A stretch of DNA of 64,000 bases from Tranzscheliella williamsii. Lineage: Eukaryota > Basidiomycota > Ustilaginomycetes > Ustilaginales > Ustilaginaceae. The notes under the pieces were generated by a model, which made no database searches, was not told where the DNA came from, and saw only the letters and a program-made list of their open reading frames with translations. The translations under genes were made by a program, and so were the position numbers. Shown one piece after another: positions 42,001 to 54,478 of the stretch; the first letter of the stretch is position 1, and every line of letters begins with the position of its first letter. Location: the NCBI GenBank assembly GCA_023212725.1, contig JALBYF010000015.1:124001-188000 (forward strand). Reading direction: 5' to 3'.

Positions 42001-45000
42001 GCCGATAGGCATGGTGGTGGAAGTAAAGCGTGCCTGCGCTAGCCAGCGTCTGTGCGATCATGCCAGCCTGCAGCGGCGTGCAAGGCAGTACCGAGCTGAT
42101 CGTGTCTCGGCTAGAAAGCTTCCACGAGTTTACATCTACTGCAGATTGCAGACTCTTCGACCAAACCTGCAAAGTGTCAGGGTCATTGCGTTTAGAACCC
42201 CAAGACGCCTGTAGCTTCTCCGCCAGAGCAGATATGTAGGGAGTGCTCATGACATCGGCCACCGCGAGTGTGAAGCCTGCAGCTCGTAGCGACTTGACCA
42301 GGCGAATAGCCGTAATGGAGTCGATCCCAAGGCGATGAAAAGCTTTCCAGATCACATTGCCAGAAGGGCCACTTTGCTGTCAGTAACTAACACTCCGCTA
42401 GGGCTCTCCTGCAACGACGATACTTACAGGTAGTCTTAGTGATGTCGTCTGCCCTCATGCCGCAAAACTCGGCGATGTGTTTCCGGATTGTATTCTCCAG
42501 TTCGGTCCAGGTTCGGTAGCTGATGGCACCTTCTCGCTTGGCTCCCAAGGTCTGTAGCGTGCTAGCGTCTAGGCTCGTGTAGAAGTCGGCAAGGGCTCTA
42601 TGGTCGGTTTTGTTGTTGTGCGTCAGCGGTAGCGCTCGACTGGTGATGATCCAGTGAGTGGGAATCATGTACGGGGCTAGACGCCGGATCGCTTTCTGCT
42701 CGAGGTAGGTGGATAGCTCGACAGCCTCGTCGTCTTGTCGTGCGGTGAGTCTGGCAGAGCCGTCGACTTTACCGGCTTGCGCCACGAAGGCAACCAACTG
42801 CTTTGCCCGCACGGAAGGATGCTTCAAAAATAGGACCTCAGCATTATCAATGCCCCTCTGTTCTGATAGCACTGACGACACTTCATCCAGCTCCATCCGC
42901 TGTCCATTGATTTTAACCTGCCGATCAGAGCCGAGCCTACCCAAGCATTCGACCGTCCCATCGTGCAGAAAGCGGCCAAGGTCGCCTGTCCTGTATACAC
43001 GGCTTCCATCAGCTAGGAGAATGAACTTTTGCGCATTGAGGTCCTCTCGTCCGAAGTACTTGTCGGCAACCTGAGGGCCGCCCACGACAAGCTCACCGAC
43101 AGCGCCCCGCGGCACGATTTCGGTCGATGCTTCTTCAAGCACGTACATCGACGACGCTGGGTACACCTGTCCGATCATGTTTCGAGTCGAGCCTTTCTGG
43201 ATCTGTCCGAGCGTGTTGCCAATTGTTGCTTCGGTGGGTCCCCAGGCGTTGATGAGGATCCGGCCGGCATCGTTCCACTCCTCAATAACTCTAGAGTCGA
43301 TGACATCGCCTCCGCTCATCAACCACTCCAGCTGGACATCATCGGGGTGGATGGTACCGGCCAGAGCTGCTGGAAGATCGGCGATGGTGATTCCGAGGTG
43401 CTTCATTGATGCAGCCAGGTCCTCGAGTAGGACCTGTTTTGGCGCTGTACCGATGCTGAAACCCAAGGACAGCGGCATACAAAGCTCAATAAGGGAGACA
43501 TCAAACCCGATAGACGCGAGCTGCAAGAATCTCGAGGTCTTCTGGAAGGGCAGGATACGCTCCCAAGAATAGAGGGCAGCAGCCAAAGCCTTTTGGCTGA
43601 TCTGGACAGCTTTAGGCTTCCCCGTTGAGCCTGAGGTGAACAGAAGGTAGCTTGCTGCGCTTAACGATGGCTCTGGGAGCGGGATTTTTCGAGAGGCCGG
43701 CGTCAAGAGAGCTGTGAGATCGAGTAGTTGGCAGTTGGATGCGGCCAAGGTCTTGGCAGTCTCTTTCGTAGTGATGGTAGGGCAATTGCCGACCGACTCA
43801 ATCATGTATTCCAGCCTTTCCTCGGGCAGACTCGGGTCGAGCGGGAGGTAGGTTTTTCCAGCCTTCCATACCGCGAGAATGGCTGCGAACAGCTCGGGAC
43901 CGTCTTTCGTCAGGTGTACCCCGACGAATTGATTCTCATTAAAAACGAGGTGTCCGGCAATGACGCCGCTCATGGCGTCGAGCTGAGAGTAAGACATGGT
44001 TGTCGGCTCTGTATCCAGTGACGTGGCGAACACGATTGCGAGGGCGTTCGGATCAGAGCTACAATGACTGCTAAAGCGAGATAGGAACGTCTCTTCGTTG
44101 CTGGTCGGAACGTAGCAATCCTTGTTGAGAACAGATAGTTGTGTCTCGTGCTGCGGCGTGCTGTCACCATGGAGGAATTTCGCCAACAGGGTATCATATT
44201 GGTCGAGCATGAGACGAGCTTGTTCCACGGGTATCCATTTGGTGTCGAAAACCAGATGCAGATGGATTGCATCGTCTGTTACGCTGACCTCCAGTGCCAA
44301 AGGGTAGTCTCTTTCCATGATGGTCGTGCCTGCGGTGAGCACACCAGGCTGGGATGAAGTTTCCGACCCCAGGTACGAAAAGAGAGCATCGATAGGTGCC
44401 CGGCCGAGATCGAGCCAGTTTATAAGTTGAGGCAACGAGACGTGTTGATACGGTAGAACTTCTTTGACCCTCGAGTGAGCGGCTCGCGCCAGGGCTTTCG
44501 ATGAGCTGGCCCGCGCTTCCTGGAGACGGAAAGGCACCGTGGTTACACAAGGCCCATGGACCGCATCGATATCGTCAATAGGCAGACTTCGCCCAGATAG
44601 CACAAGCCCAAATGTCACGTCGTCTTCTCCGGCATATAAACCGAGCAAGCGAGCAAAGGCGCCAAGCATGGCGGCATGAACTGTGATGCTGCAAAATCGG
44701 GAGGCGGCTTCTAGCTGTGCATAGCTGATGGCAGATGTGATTGTGAGTTCAGACGCATGGCTCGCGCTGTTCTCTGGTCGTATGCCTGTGAGGTTCGGGA
44801 TCCGAGTATGAGTGTACCCATTCAACAACCTCGTCCAGAAGGCTTTGGCCTCTTTCTCGGGCTGTGTATAGATCTGCCGGACCACAAGCGAGAACTGGGG
44901 ACTCTGCTCGGCAAGTGGCCTTAACCTGGATTGCATTTGTAGCCTTTCAGATACCTCGCCGAGTAGCTTGTTGAGTGAGTCGCCGTCGTAAAGCGCGTGA

Positions 45001-48000
45001 GAGCAAGTGAGGGTCAAGATACGGAGCTTGCCGCCTTCACCCCACAGCTTCAATCTGAGGGCGGGCTGTATGTTGAAATTGGCAGCGATCTCTCGTGCGG
45101 TCCGCTCATGGAAAACCTGGAGACCGTCGGCTACAGGGGGGTCCTCTGAGCTAGCATCCCAGTTGAGAGCGTGGGACTCTGCAGCCAAAACCACTTGGAC
45201 CCAGCGACGATCGATGTCCGCAAAGACAGTACGATAGATGTGATGCCGCGCAATGACCTCGGACCAAGCGCTATGTAATTGCTCCGAGCTGTAGTCCCCG
45301 CGAACATCAATGGCGATGGTTGTGATGTAGCGCGGCGTGCCACTATCTGCGGACACGGCTTGTGAGACCAATGCCTCCTGCATCGGGACGCAAGGGAGTG
45401 CCGTCTCCACTCTAACGCTGCTGTACTCCGGCATAGCTCGAGCCAGTGCAGTAAGCTTGTGGACGGTCGCATCGAAAGGGCCGTGGTCGCGAGGCATATC
45501 AGGCGTGGTCGCGTGCCCACTGTTCCTGATGATCGCTTCGATGGAGGGTTCGTCCAGAATGGAAGACGCAGATGCGTTGTAACCCATCTTACGCAACCTG
45601 TTGGCAAAGGTAACCACCGACAAACTGTCAAGGCCTGCCGTGATAAGGTCATCAGTGGGAGACAATGGCGTGATGGTGTCAAGTCGGATGGTATCGCTGA
45701 GAAGTCTAGCCACCTTGCTTTCTTCGTCAGTGAATTTCCGCTCCCCTCTGTTGCTCGCAGTTGAAAGTTCTTGAGGATCAATTGATCTGTAAAGATCTTT
45801 GAGAGTTTTTCGATCGATCTTGCCAGACAGAGGTGAAATGGGCAAGTAGCTGAGCGGCAGGATGAGGCTGGGAACCATATACTGCGGCAGTTTTGAACGC
45901 AGCGCCCTGCGCAGCTCTGCCGCCGTACGGCTTGCCTCGGCCGATTTTTGCACGAGGGACTCGTCAGTATGCGATCGGCTCCGTCGTCCATCACTGAAGA
46001 ATGCAACGAGACGAGGGGCATCCTGAATTTGCGGGTGATCAGTCAAAATGGTAACAGTAGAAGCAGGCTTGCCGGTGAGTTCAACCAGGGTTTGCGCGAG
46101 CGCAGTGTCAACCTCGCCAAGCTCTAATCGGGCTCCTCGCACCTTGACTTGGGAAGCGTCCATGCGGCCGAGGTACTCCGCTTCGTCGCTGGGGTGAAGG
46201 CGGACGATATCGCCGGTCCGATAGATCCATTCGTTGTCGAACATGGTGAACGCCTGAAGCTCAGGTCGGTTCAGATAGCCTCTCGCCACTTGTAGGCCAC
46301 CTATGCAAAGTTCGCCGGGCTCGCCCCTCATGCAAGGTACCAAGATGCCTTCGACCTCCTTTAGGACGAGATAGCGAGTGCCGGGGAACGGTGCTCCGAT
46401 GTTATTCGGCCTAGACTGCTTACGTACCCGTGCAACCGAAGTACCGATCGAAGCCTCGCTAGGGCCATACGCGTTCAAGACCACGGGCCGAGCTGCGTCC
46501 TCGGTGCCCCAAAGCTGACATAGGTCCTGTGTGAGAGCTTCGCCACCGATAATAAGTGCTCGCAAAGATGGCATCGAGTCGGGTCTGATGCGCTCTCCCT
46601 TGCTGAAGAAGAGCGAAGGTACCACACAAGCGTGCGTCACTTCGAGAGCCCGCATTGTCGCTCCAATGTCGTCGTGGACCAGGGCGCGGGGCCCTGTGAC
46701 AATCGTGGCACCCACGCGCCAGGACAGGAAGATCTCCAGTAAATGGACATCAAAGGCCTCGGCAGATCGAGCGAGGAAGCGAGCTGGATGTTTGAAGGAG
46801 CCGGGGGCCTCTCTCTCGTAGGACAGGTGAAACGCTTCGATAGCTGCTGCCAGGTTTTGATAGGTGAGCAAACATCCTTTCGGCTTGCCCGTCGAGCCAG
46901 AAGTATAGATAATGAAGGCAACATCATCTGGCCGGACAGCAGGACTGTAGTGTTCCGGGGCGGGTCTTTGCATGGCTTCGTTGAACTCGTTTGAATCCAC
47001 AAGGTATTTTTCTACACCAGGCTCGCCGACGTCCGACACAGTCGCGCCACTTGCAACAAGGATAGCTGCTGCGCTATCGGACAGAAGCGCTTTCTTTCTG
47101 TCGGCTGGCAGCGTCTCGTCGAGAGGCAAGTAAGTGTGACCCGCTTTCAATATCGCAAGCGGAACGGTGTAGCTCTCTAGGCTCCTCTCAAGACATACCG
47201 CGATGACCGAGTTTCGAGGGAGATGTTTGAACATAGATGTGATCCGATCGGCAGCATGATCAAGTTCTTCGTACGTCAATGATGCGCTTGCCTTTCGAAG
47301 TTCGGGCGATGTGGCCAGGTCATGGTAGATCTCCACCGCATTGGTGGTTTGCGCTCGATCACCACGGTAGATCATGTCAGCGATATTCTGCCGGGCAGCA
47401 TCATGAACCATGGATGCACCGACGTCTCTCGAGCAAGAGATCAGGTTAAGGTTGTCAGCCCTCACGGGACCGCAGTCGTTGAGTGATCGGTCCAGACACC
47501 CGCGATGAAGGCAAATGTTGGTGAGATTCCGGCTGAACTGTTCGAGCATGAGCCGCCCAAATTCTTCACTGATTCGCGCCTTATGCCAGCTGAGACCCAG
47601 CCTGATGCTACCGTCGAGCTGAGGCAGCACTTCGACACCAAGAGTGTGCTCTGTCGCCACTCCGAGATCGGCAACCTTCTGCAGTCTGAAGGGTTTGTCT
47701 TCACTGTCTTCAACCTGTTGGGCAGGTTCTAGCACGAACACCGAGTGAAAAAGCGGTTCCCTTGCGGGCACAGCTAGCATTCTTCGAATAGCTCCGAGGT
47801 CCGTGTGCTGTGCTCCAACAATGGAGGTGTGGAATGCATCGATGTCCTTGATAAGCTGCTCGACTGTCTTCCCCGGCTTGGAAATGACAGGCACTGGGAC
47901 AGTGGAAAGAACTGGGCCATAGACTTGGTCTAGCTCCGCTGAAGTAGTTCGTCCAGAGACAGAGTCTCCGAGAATAAGGTGTTGCGTGTCTAGGTACGCT

Positions 48001-51000
48001 GCCAAAACTTGCGCCCATGCCACCTGAATCAGAGGACGAGAGGATACAGCAATCTGTCGACACGCGGCTTCTACCTGAGACCAACGGATGCCAGCTTCGA
48101 CGTAGCAGGTTTGGTGCATGTTCGCCTGTTCGGGCTTCATATCAGGTTGCGAGAGCCTGAGGAGCGGGAAGGGTATCGACTCGCCCTTCGGATAGAGCGC
48201 CAGCGCGTCGGACCAGGACTGCTCTCTCTGAGTAGCGTCTTCAAGCGTCAGAGGTAGAATATGCGCGAGCGCGGCAGAAAACTGGTATGAAGTCGGCGGT
48301 GCAACACGTGCATAAGCCGCCTCGACGTAATCCTCGAAGATACCAAGCGACCTGGCGTCGTATGTGCTGTGGTGTGCGACGAAGATGAGGAACTGGTCGC
48401 CCAGGTGCGAGGCCAGTATAAAGGCGAGAGGGGGCTGAGAGGAAAAAGGTTTCAATCCTGAAAGTGCGTTGGCGAGTTTGATGATGTCGGCTTCGATGTC
48501 GTTGCTCGGCTCGAGCTCGATACGGTGAATTGGTGCAATGGTCTGCTTCCAGACCACCTGAAGGAAGTGCAGCTGGAAGGGCCAGGTCTGCGTGGCTGTT
48601 GGCAGGTGGAGCGAGCCGACATCGATAAACGAGGTCCGGAGACTATCGAACGCATCCACGGCCTGCTGCAGCGCTTCAGTGAGCCTCTGTTCGTCGTAGC
48701 CGGATGGCAACCTGTACTGCCGGTGAATCCTGTACGATAGCGGATCACGCTGCGATTCAGCGAGCATGCCTTCTTGCAGGGGTGTGCACGGCAATATTTG
48801 AGCTAGCTGTTGCGACTCGCTGGACATGGCCTCGGCGACGGCGTGTCGGTAGTACTGATCTATTCTAGAAAGAGTTTCGGACGCTTTCGTGGCTTTTCCG
48901 TCGAGACTGGGGCTTTCTGTTTGTAGCCGTTGTCCGAGAGCAAGGAGAGTAGGGTATCTGGCTACGTCAAGGACGGACACGGGAAAGCCATCCTGTGTAA
49001 CACGTTGTGAGAAGATCATCGCTCGGATAGAGTCTAGACCGACGCTGGTAAAAGGAGTCGTGCGTCCGATCTTTTCTGGAGCCACACTGCAGAGCTTTGC
49101 AAGCCATTTTCTTAAACAGTGCTCAGCTGCGGTGGTCTTGCCCTGTCTGAGGTCGCCATTCTCATCGCCGGCTAATATGTTCTCCCACTCCAGTGGGTCG
49201 AAGTTGGCAAGGACGTTCTTGAGCGCCACTCTGTCGATCTTGGCACTCGAGGTGCGCGGAAAGTGCGACAGAATGACAAAGAGATTCGGGAGCATGTAAG
49301 AGGGAAGATGTTCTTTGGCATGTAGCTGAAGTTCGCGAGCAACCTCTACGGCCTTTTTATCTGTACGCAGCAGCTCATCCTGTTCGCAAGGAAGCACGGA
49401 AAAGTTGATGATCTGTTGTTCGCCAGCAGAATTTGGCTTGGGGAAGGCCATTGTCTCGGAGTCCTTGATCAATCCATGGCTGTTCTTGATCGCTGCGTTG
49501 ATCTCTAGAAGCTCGATTCGGATACCATTGATCTTGACTTGATCATCTATTCTCCCGAGGTATTCGAACTCCTGATTTGCAAGCTGCCGAACCAGGTCTC
49601 CGGTTCGATAAACCCGGCCGAGCTGAGGATGCACAAAGAACTTGTCCGCCGTCTTTACGGGGTCGCCAACGTAGCCGCGTGCAAGCTGCGGACCGCCCAA
49701 GACAAGCTCGCCAACAGCGCCTTTTATGACGATCTTATCAGACTTGTCAAGAGCGTGACAGGAAACAGTCGGAAGCGCAACGCCGATGTTGGGGGCCTTG
49801 ACCAGATCGCCGTACGGCACGCGACGGTTCATTGCTATTAAGGTTGCTTCTGCAGGGCCGTAGAGATTGAGCAGGCAACAGTCTTTGCTCCATTCGTCTG
49901 CCACGACTTGGCTGAGCTTTTCACCGCCTGATATGACTACCCTGAGGCTTGGGATCTTGTGCCGTTCGGTCATGGCCATGACGGCAGGAGTGAGAAGAGT
50001 ATGCGTAGGCCTGATGCTCTTGCCTACTTCTACAAGATCTTGTAGCAAGACATTACGAGGACAGGAACAAAGGGTGCCGCCGAGGCCCCAGGTGTAGAAG
50101 CAGTCCATAATTGAAAGGTCGAAGTTGTAAGCGGAATACTGGAGATATCGAATGCTGTTGGTTCCGGTTTTCTCTATCCCGTACGGAATGTACAGCCTAA
50201 GGGCACGCATTGCCTGTATAATGGCCAGGTGCTGAATGCCGACGCCCTTGGGAAGGCCGGTGGTGCCAGATGTCCAGATCATGCTGTGAGAGAAACGCAG
50301 TCGGGGTGGAAAGGTAAGGCGAGGGCCGGTGAGTGGTGTGATCGGTCCGCTCGCAAGCTATGCCTGCTTACTTACTAGGCGAGTTGTCGTATCGATCTCG
50401 AAGACCGGAGAACAGGTGGAAGCGTCAGCTTTTCTAGTTCGGTATCCAGCTGATCGAGACGGATGGCCGTCATTCCTCTGTGCTTGAGTTCGTCGCTTCG
50501 AAGGTCCTCTTCGAGCTGCTGTGAGATCAGATCATCATGAGTGAGAACGGTCTTAGCGCATGACTTAGCGAGCAAGGCGCGTCTTCTTGGCGCCGGCCAG
50601 TCAGTATCAATAGGACACCAGGCTGCTCCGGCCTTCAACACGCCGATCAAGGAGAGATAAGTTTCGGGACTCTTCTCGAGGTAAAGCGCGACAATATGGT
50701 CGCAGCCTGCGTCTGCGTTCGCCGAGCCGACGCCATGACTGAGCAAAAGCGTCTTGACTTTTTCTGCTCGTTGGTTCATTTCCGCATAGGTCCACTTGGC
50801 GGTAACCTTGTCTGCCAGGTCGAAGCGAAAGTCAAGTGCGAGAGCATTGGGCGTCGCTTCGGCGAAGTATTCAAACTCGCTTTCGAGCCGGTCGGGATGC
50901 CTGTCGTGCAGATACTCAGGTTCCGGGAGATGGACGTAGTCGAGGTTATCCGATGCACGAAGGTCCCAATCAAAACGGTCCAGAGAGAGTGCATGCCCGT

Positions 51001-51610
51001 CAGGTTGATGCAGGAACGATTGCAAAAGAGCAGCCACCTCTTGAAGCTGAAGACGAGCCGAGGACTCGGAATGAACAGAAGGCGCCGCCTTCATTTGAAG
51101 GATGAGACGGGCATCCAACACGTAAAAGCTCAGCGCCACAGATACTTCTTTCCTATCCCGCAGGTCGAGCAGCTGGAATCTTTGGCAAGATGCGCCATCT
51201 GGGGAGGAAACGAGAGCGGCATAGCCGTGGTCGAGGGTACTGGTGTCCTTTGTCTCTGATTGTCTTTGCTGTATCAGGCTTATCAAGTGGGATGGAGCAA
51301 AGGACTCGCTGCTTCGAGCTTGTTCAAAGTCCAGCTCAACCAACGAATCCGTACCATCTTCAGAGATCTGCAGGACTTCGATGTTGGACGCCTCATGCGA
51401 GCCGTAATGAAACAGTACGGCTGACCAAGCTGACAATACGGCCAGTGGAAGCTGGCCGTTGGCAAGTCTAGCGACAGCGTCGACTAGCAGGCTGGTGACC
51501 AGATCGACTGTTATGAATTGGCAGTGTTCGCCTAAGCGTGCGAAACCCGGACCTGATGTTCTGAGACCGGTGACGTCGGGAAAGGGCGCATGGGTTTTCT
51601 GAGATGGCAT
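39089..51610 (-). CDS. sid2: Ferrichrome-type siderophore non-ribosomal peptide synthetase
   Basis: Multi-domain NRPS predicted to build a cyclic hydroxamate hexapeptide. Three exons (50376-51610, 42428-50283, 39089-42342; introns 92 and 85 bases) give 4114 residues. Read order: N-terminal region, A1 (IWTSGTTGLPKG), T1 (VGLDSIRAM, about 826), C1 (HHSTYD, about 1049), A2 (YTSGSTGKPKG, about 1541), T2 (AGLDSLSVV, about 1963), C2 (SHALYDG, about 2175), A3 (FTSGSTGKPKA, about 2630), T3 (HRLGIDSITAI, formed across the second intron), C3 (HHALYDG, about 3243), T4 (LGLDSISAI, about 3585), C4 (HHLLYDA, about 3791). This A-T-C x3 plus T-C layout matches ferrichrome synthetases, where a terminal C domain closes the ring. 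No thioesterase is present. The three open frames are one gene: motifs A1-A10 and T3 span the splices. Confidence 0.94.
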
Positions 51611-52166
51611 CTTGAGATGTTCTGCCGGCCGCTGGGTTAGCTTTGCCTGCAGGCAGTGTGTTGACCTTTTGTCAGACGAGTCAGTGTGTGGTTCTGAGGT
51701 TCCGCCTTATGCAACACGGTACGGGATCAGATTGGCAGGGACCGCGTATCCCTCGAGGCGGAAGGGTGAATTTTTCCGAGAGAACGAAGCGTAGAAGTTG
51801 GCGGCAAACGGAGTGAACTGACGCTTTCAGCTCACACCAAGACGGAAGGGATTGCTCTGAAGGGGAGCACAGCTGGTGTCATCACAGCTGGCCCTTTCTG
51901 GTTGTGATGGTTTAAGCCAGGTCGGCAAGATGGAGGCGCAGCGAACGCTCGCAGCTGTTACTTTGCGAGGCATTGGTCAACAGCCAATGGGAACGGGCTT
52001 TGGCCGGACGGTGTTCGGCATAATTGGCCGCTTTCTTCTGAGTGGGAATCTAACACCTATCCTCGTCCTTTAGACGACCAGAAGAATTTTGACTCCACAC
52101 TGTGACTATGACAGTAGGTCCCGCTCGCCCTCACACGATCACGCTTAGCTTTCAAGTGTAGGTAGT

Positions 52167-52172
52167 AGATAA
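52167..52172 (+). promoter_or_regulatory. Simple GATA site near sid2
   Basis: AGATAA (WGATAR class), about 560 bases upstream of the sid2 ATG. It lacks the ATC extension, so it is a weaker candidate for iron-responsive control. Confidence 0.35.
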
Positions 52173-53080
52173 AAGCAGCACTTGGGACAGACCCGCGAAA
52201 CAAGTGTGTGGATCGCTGAAACCGAAGCAAGTGCTTTTCTGCTGCGATGGGAAGCGGCCAACATAGAAGCAAATCATAAATGAATAGGAGGAAAACAAGA
52301 AAAAGGTGGGTGCCAGACCCAGGAGCGGACCTTACCCGACACGCGGGTCTGGAACCAATCACAATCGGAATTGACGCGAATCATCTGCAGAACCTAAAGC
52401 TAATTGAACCGTGGCCTTCATTTCGTCTGGCTGTTTGCTCGGTGCGGCAGAAGTTTCCGCGGTAAGACCGACGCTGCCTTTGCGCTGCGCGTCTAGAAGG
52501 GGAAGAGCTACAGTGAAGCGCGACGACAAATCCTATTCGCTGCCCTTCACTTTGCCACCTTTTAGGCTACGAACTCAACAGCTTGGCAACGTTTTTCCCT
52601 TCTCGACATAGTTGGTAGTTAGGAGGCAAAAAAGGGGAGAAGCGGAGGCTGAATTCTTGCTTAGCACACCGAGCTCCTTAGCTTTACTTTGATAGTCGCC
52701 TGTTCTACGTTAGCGCGAGATCAATGAGGCACTAACCACGGTGGGCAAACAATGTTCGCTACTAACCACGTCCGGGTGCATAACTGTGTTTGCTCTTGGC
52801 CCTCGATTCGCCATGCGAATGGAGTCCGCAAGAACAACCGCATGGCTTGGGGCAGGCACTAGCCGGAAAGCGGGTAGAGCCAGCGAGTGCAGACCAGGTC
52901 TTTCCACATGCCTACCTTCCACATGCTCGGTTCGGTAGCAAGACGTCGGAACAAGTCGGATAGGCGGTACGTCCAATGAAAGCAACCTAAGACAGCGCGA
53001 GCAGCCAGCGCGCGGCGACTTGGGCCAAGCGGGAGGGCCAGCGGAGCGACATCGCTTTCACCGCAGGGTTAGAGCTGATC

Positions 53081-53089
53081 TTATCAGAT
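53081..53089 (-). promoter_or_regulatory. Iron-responsive GATA-factor site 1 (ATCTGATAA)
   Basis: TTATCAGAT on the plus strand reads ATCTGATAA on the minus strand, a perfect match to the ATCWGATAA consensus of fungal siderophore repressors. It lies about 1.5 kb upstream of the sid2 ATG and 3.9 kb upstream of the sid1 ATG. Confidence 0.7.
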
Positions 53090-53383
53090 GAAGCACGAAA
53101 TTCCTTGGCGGACCAGGCCACTCCCACGACCAACGCAAGGCCAAGTGCAAAGGGCGTAAGAAGCGAGCCTCGGCCTCACTGGTGCAGCTCTGTCATGCTC
53201 TCATTGGCGTTCAGCGATGACGGCACGGCGTTGCAGTGGCAGTGCATTCACAATTGGAACAAAAGCGAAATGCGTCATCGTGGACGCGAATGAGCGAGGG
53301 CAACTCGGCAGCGGCTGCCAGATGAGGGCATTTCCACATCCAGGCAAACTCGTAACTGGAGGCAGGTCTTCTGTCTGAAAATT

Positions 53384-53392
53384 TTATCAGAT
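53384..53392 (-). promoter_or_regulatory. Iron-responsive GATA-factor site 2 (ATCTGATAA)
   Basis: A second perfect ATCTGATAA (minus strand). It shares a 10-base identity, TTATCAGATG, with site 1, and a related TTATCC lies 11 bases after the site. About 3.6 kb upstream of the sid1 ATG. Confidence 0.7.
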
Positions 53393-54469
53393 GGGCTCGA
53401 TCTTATCCGATCTGATCGCCCCGCTCAGCGCGACCTCTGAGACCTGAGCGCAAGCCGTAATGAAATTCGGGGGTTTGCCTTTGCGCTCGTCCACGCGCTC
53501 TTTAGGCGGATTCCGGCTAGTCGTGTGTTCAGCGGCCTCGATGTGGTTGCTCATCATGCATTCACATTCATATTCACCTCCAGCCCCCTTCATGTACAGT
53601 AGCTTGTGAGCGCAGGGTAAATTTCTACCTGCTTTGTCTCGTCAGGTGCCTCTCCCTTTTCGAGAGTTCGTCCCAGCGTCCAAAGACTGTGACCGTACGT
53701 AGTGCCAAACCGAAATCAAGCTGCTATGGTACATGTCAACTCGCATTATGATTGTTGTCTGACTCTAGTGGCGCAGCCAGATGGCTGAGAGAATGCATTG
53801 CAGGCGACGGCAAAACGCTTGCAAGGTAGAGACGGTGGATTTGTTGGCGACTTGCCCGGCTGTGTGACATGCACGGGTAGTGGCAATAGAATCGGGCTTC
53901 ATGCCCACTCCGAGAGTGGAGTGTTTCCTGCAACCAAGCGGTGGAGCACGCAGGGCCAGTTGCTACCGTCGCCATCTCGTTTACGTGCTCGGATCTGCCA
54001 CTGAACTTTGTCAAGCGAGCAAGCGAGGGGCCGAGGTGGAATCGTGGCTTCGCTCTACCTCGAGCCTGCAGTCGAAGCGCTAAGCCTTGCAGGTCCCATT
54101 CCAACCTATCAGCATCGCTGTTGTAGCGAACCAGGCTCGAGCCCGCCGCTCTGTGATCCTTCGGACATGTCGGGTAGAGCATCTTCTCATTGGCCAACGC
54201 ACAGCATAGCCAGGATCATGCTCCAGCGCAATGGATGATTCGAAGCTCTCGCTAAGCCGAGTGCATGAACCGATCCACGAGACAAAACCGCGCATTGCGA
54301 CGATGGCTCCATGTCACCTGCGGCTCTGCTGTCCTCTGGCCATCTGCCTCGACCATCTGCCTCGAGTGGAGCAAGCTTTCCATTTCTTCTAGCGGCTGCT
54401 GTCCCTGCCGGCGCCCATGCCTATCACCGGAGCCAGCTAAGCCGACAAATTTTCTCCCGGTGAGATTTT

Positions 54470-54478
54470 TTATCAGAT
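54470..54478 (-). promoter_or_regulatory. Iron-responsive GATA-factor site 3 (ATCTGATAA)
   Basis: The third perfect ATCTGATAA (minus strand), preceded by a T run. It is the closest to sid1, about 2.5 kb upstream of its ATG, in keeping with the distal GATA control described for U. maydis sid1. Confidence 0.7.

Noticed and set aside
49736..49744. TTATCAGAC inside sid2 as a GATA site
   Set aside because: One mismatch from the consensus and within coding sequence; most likely chance.
39089..51610. Reading the NRPS as three separate genes
   Set aside because: Joining exons at 50376/50283 and 42428/42342 restores an adenylation core and a carrier domain in frame; the middle and third frames lack proper N-termini.
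53736..54197. 153-codon minus-strand frame in the spacer
   Set aside because: No recognisable motif and composition like the surrounding non-coding sequence.
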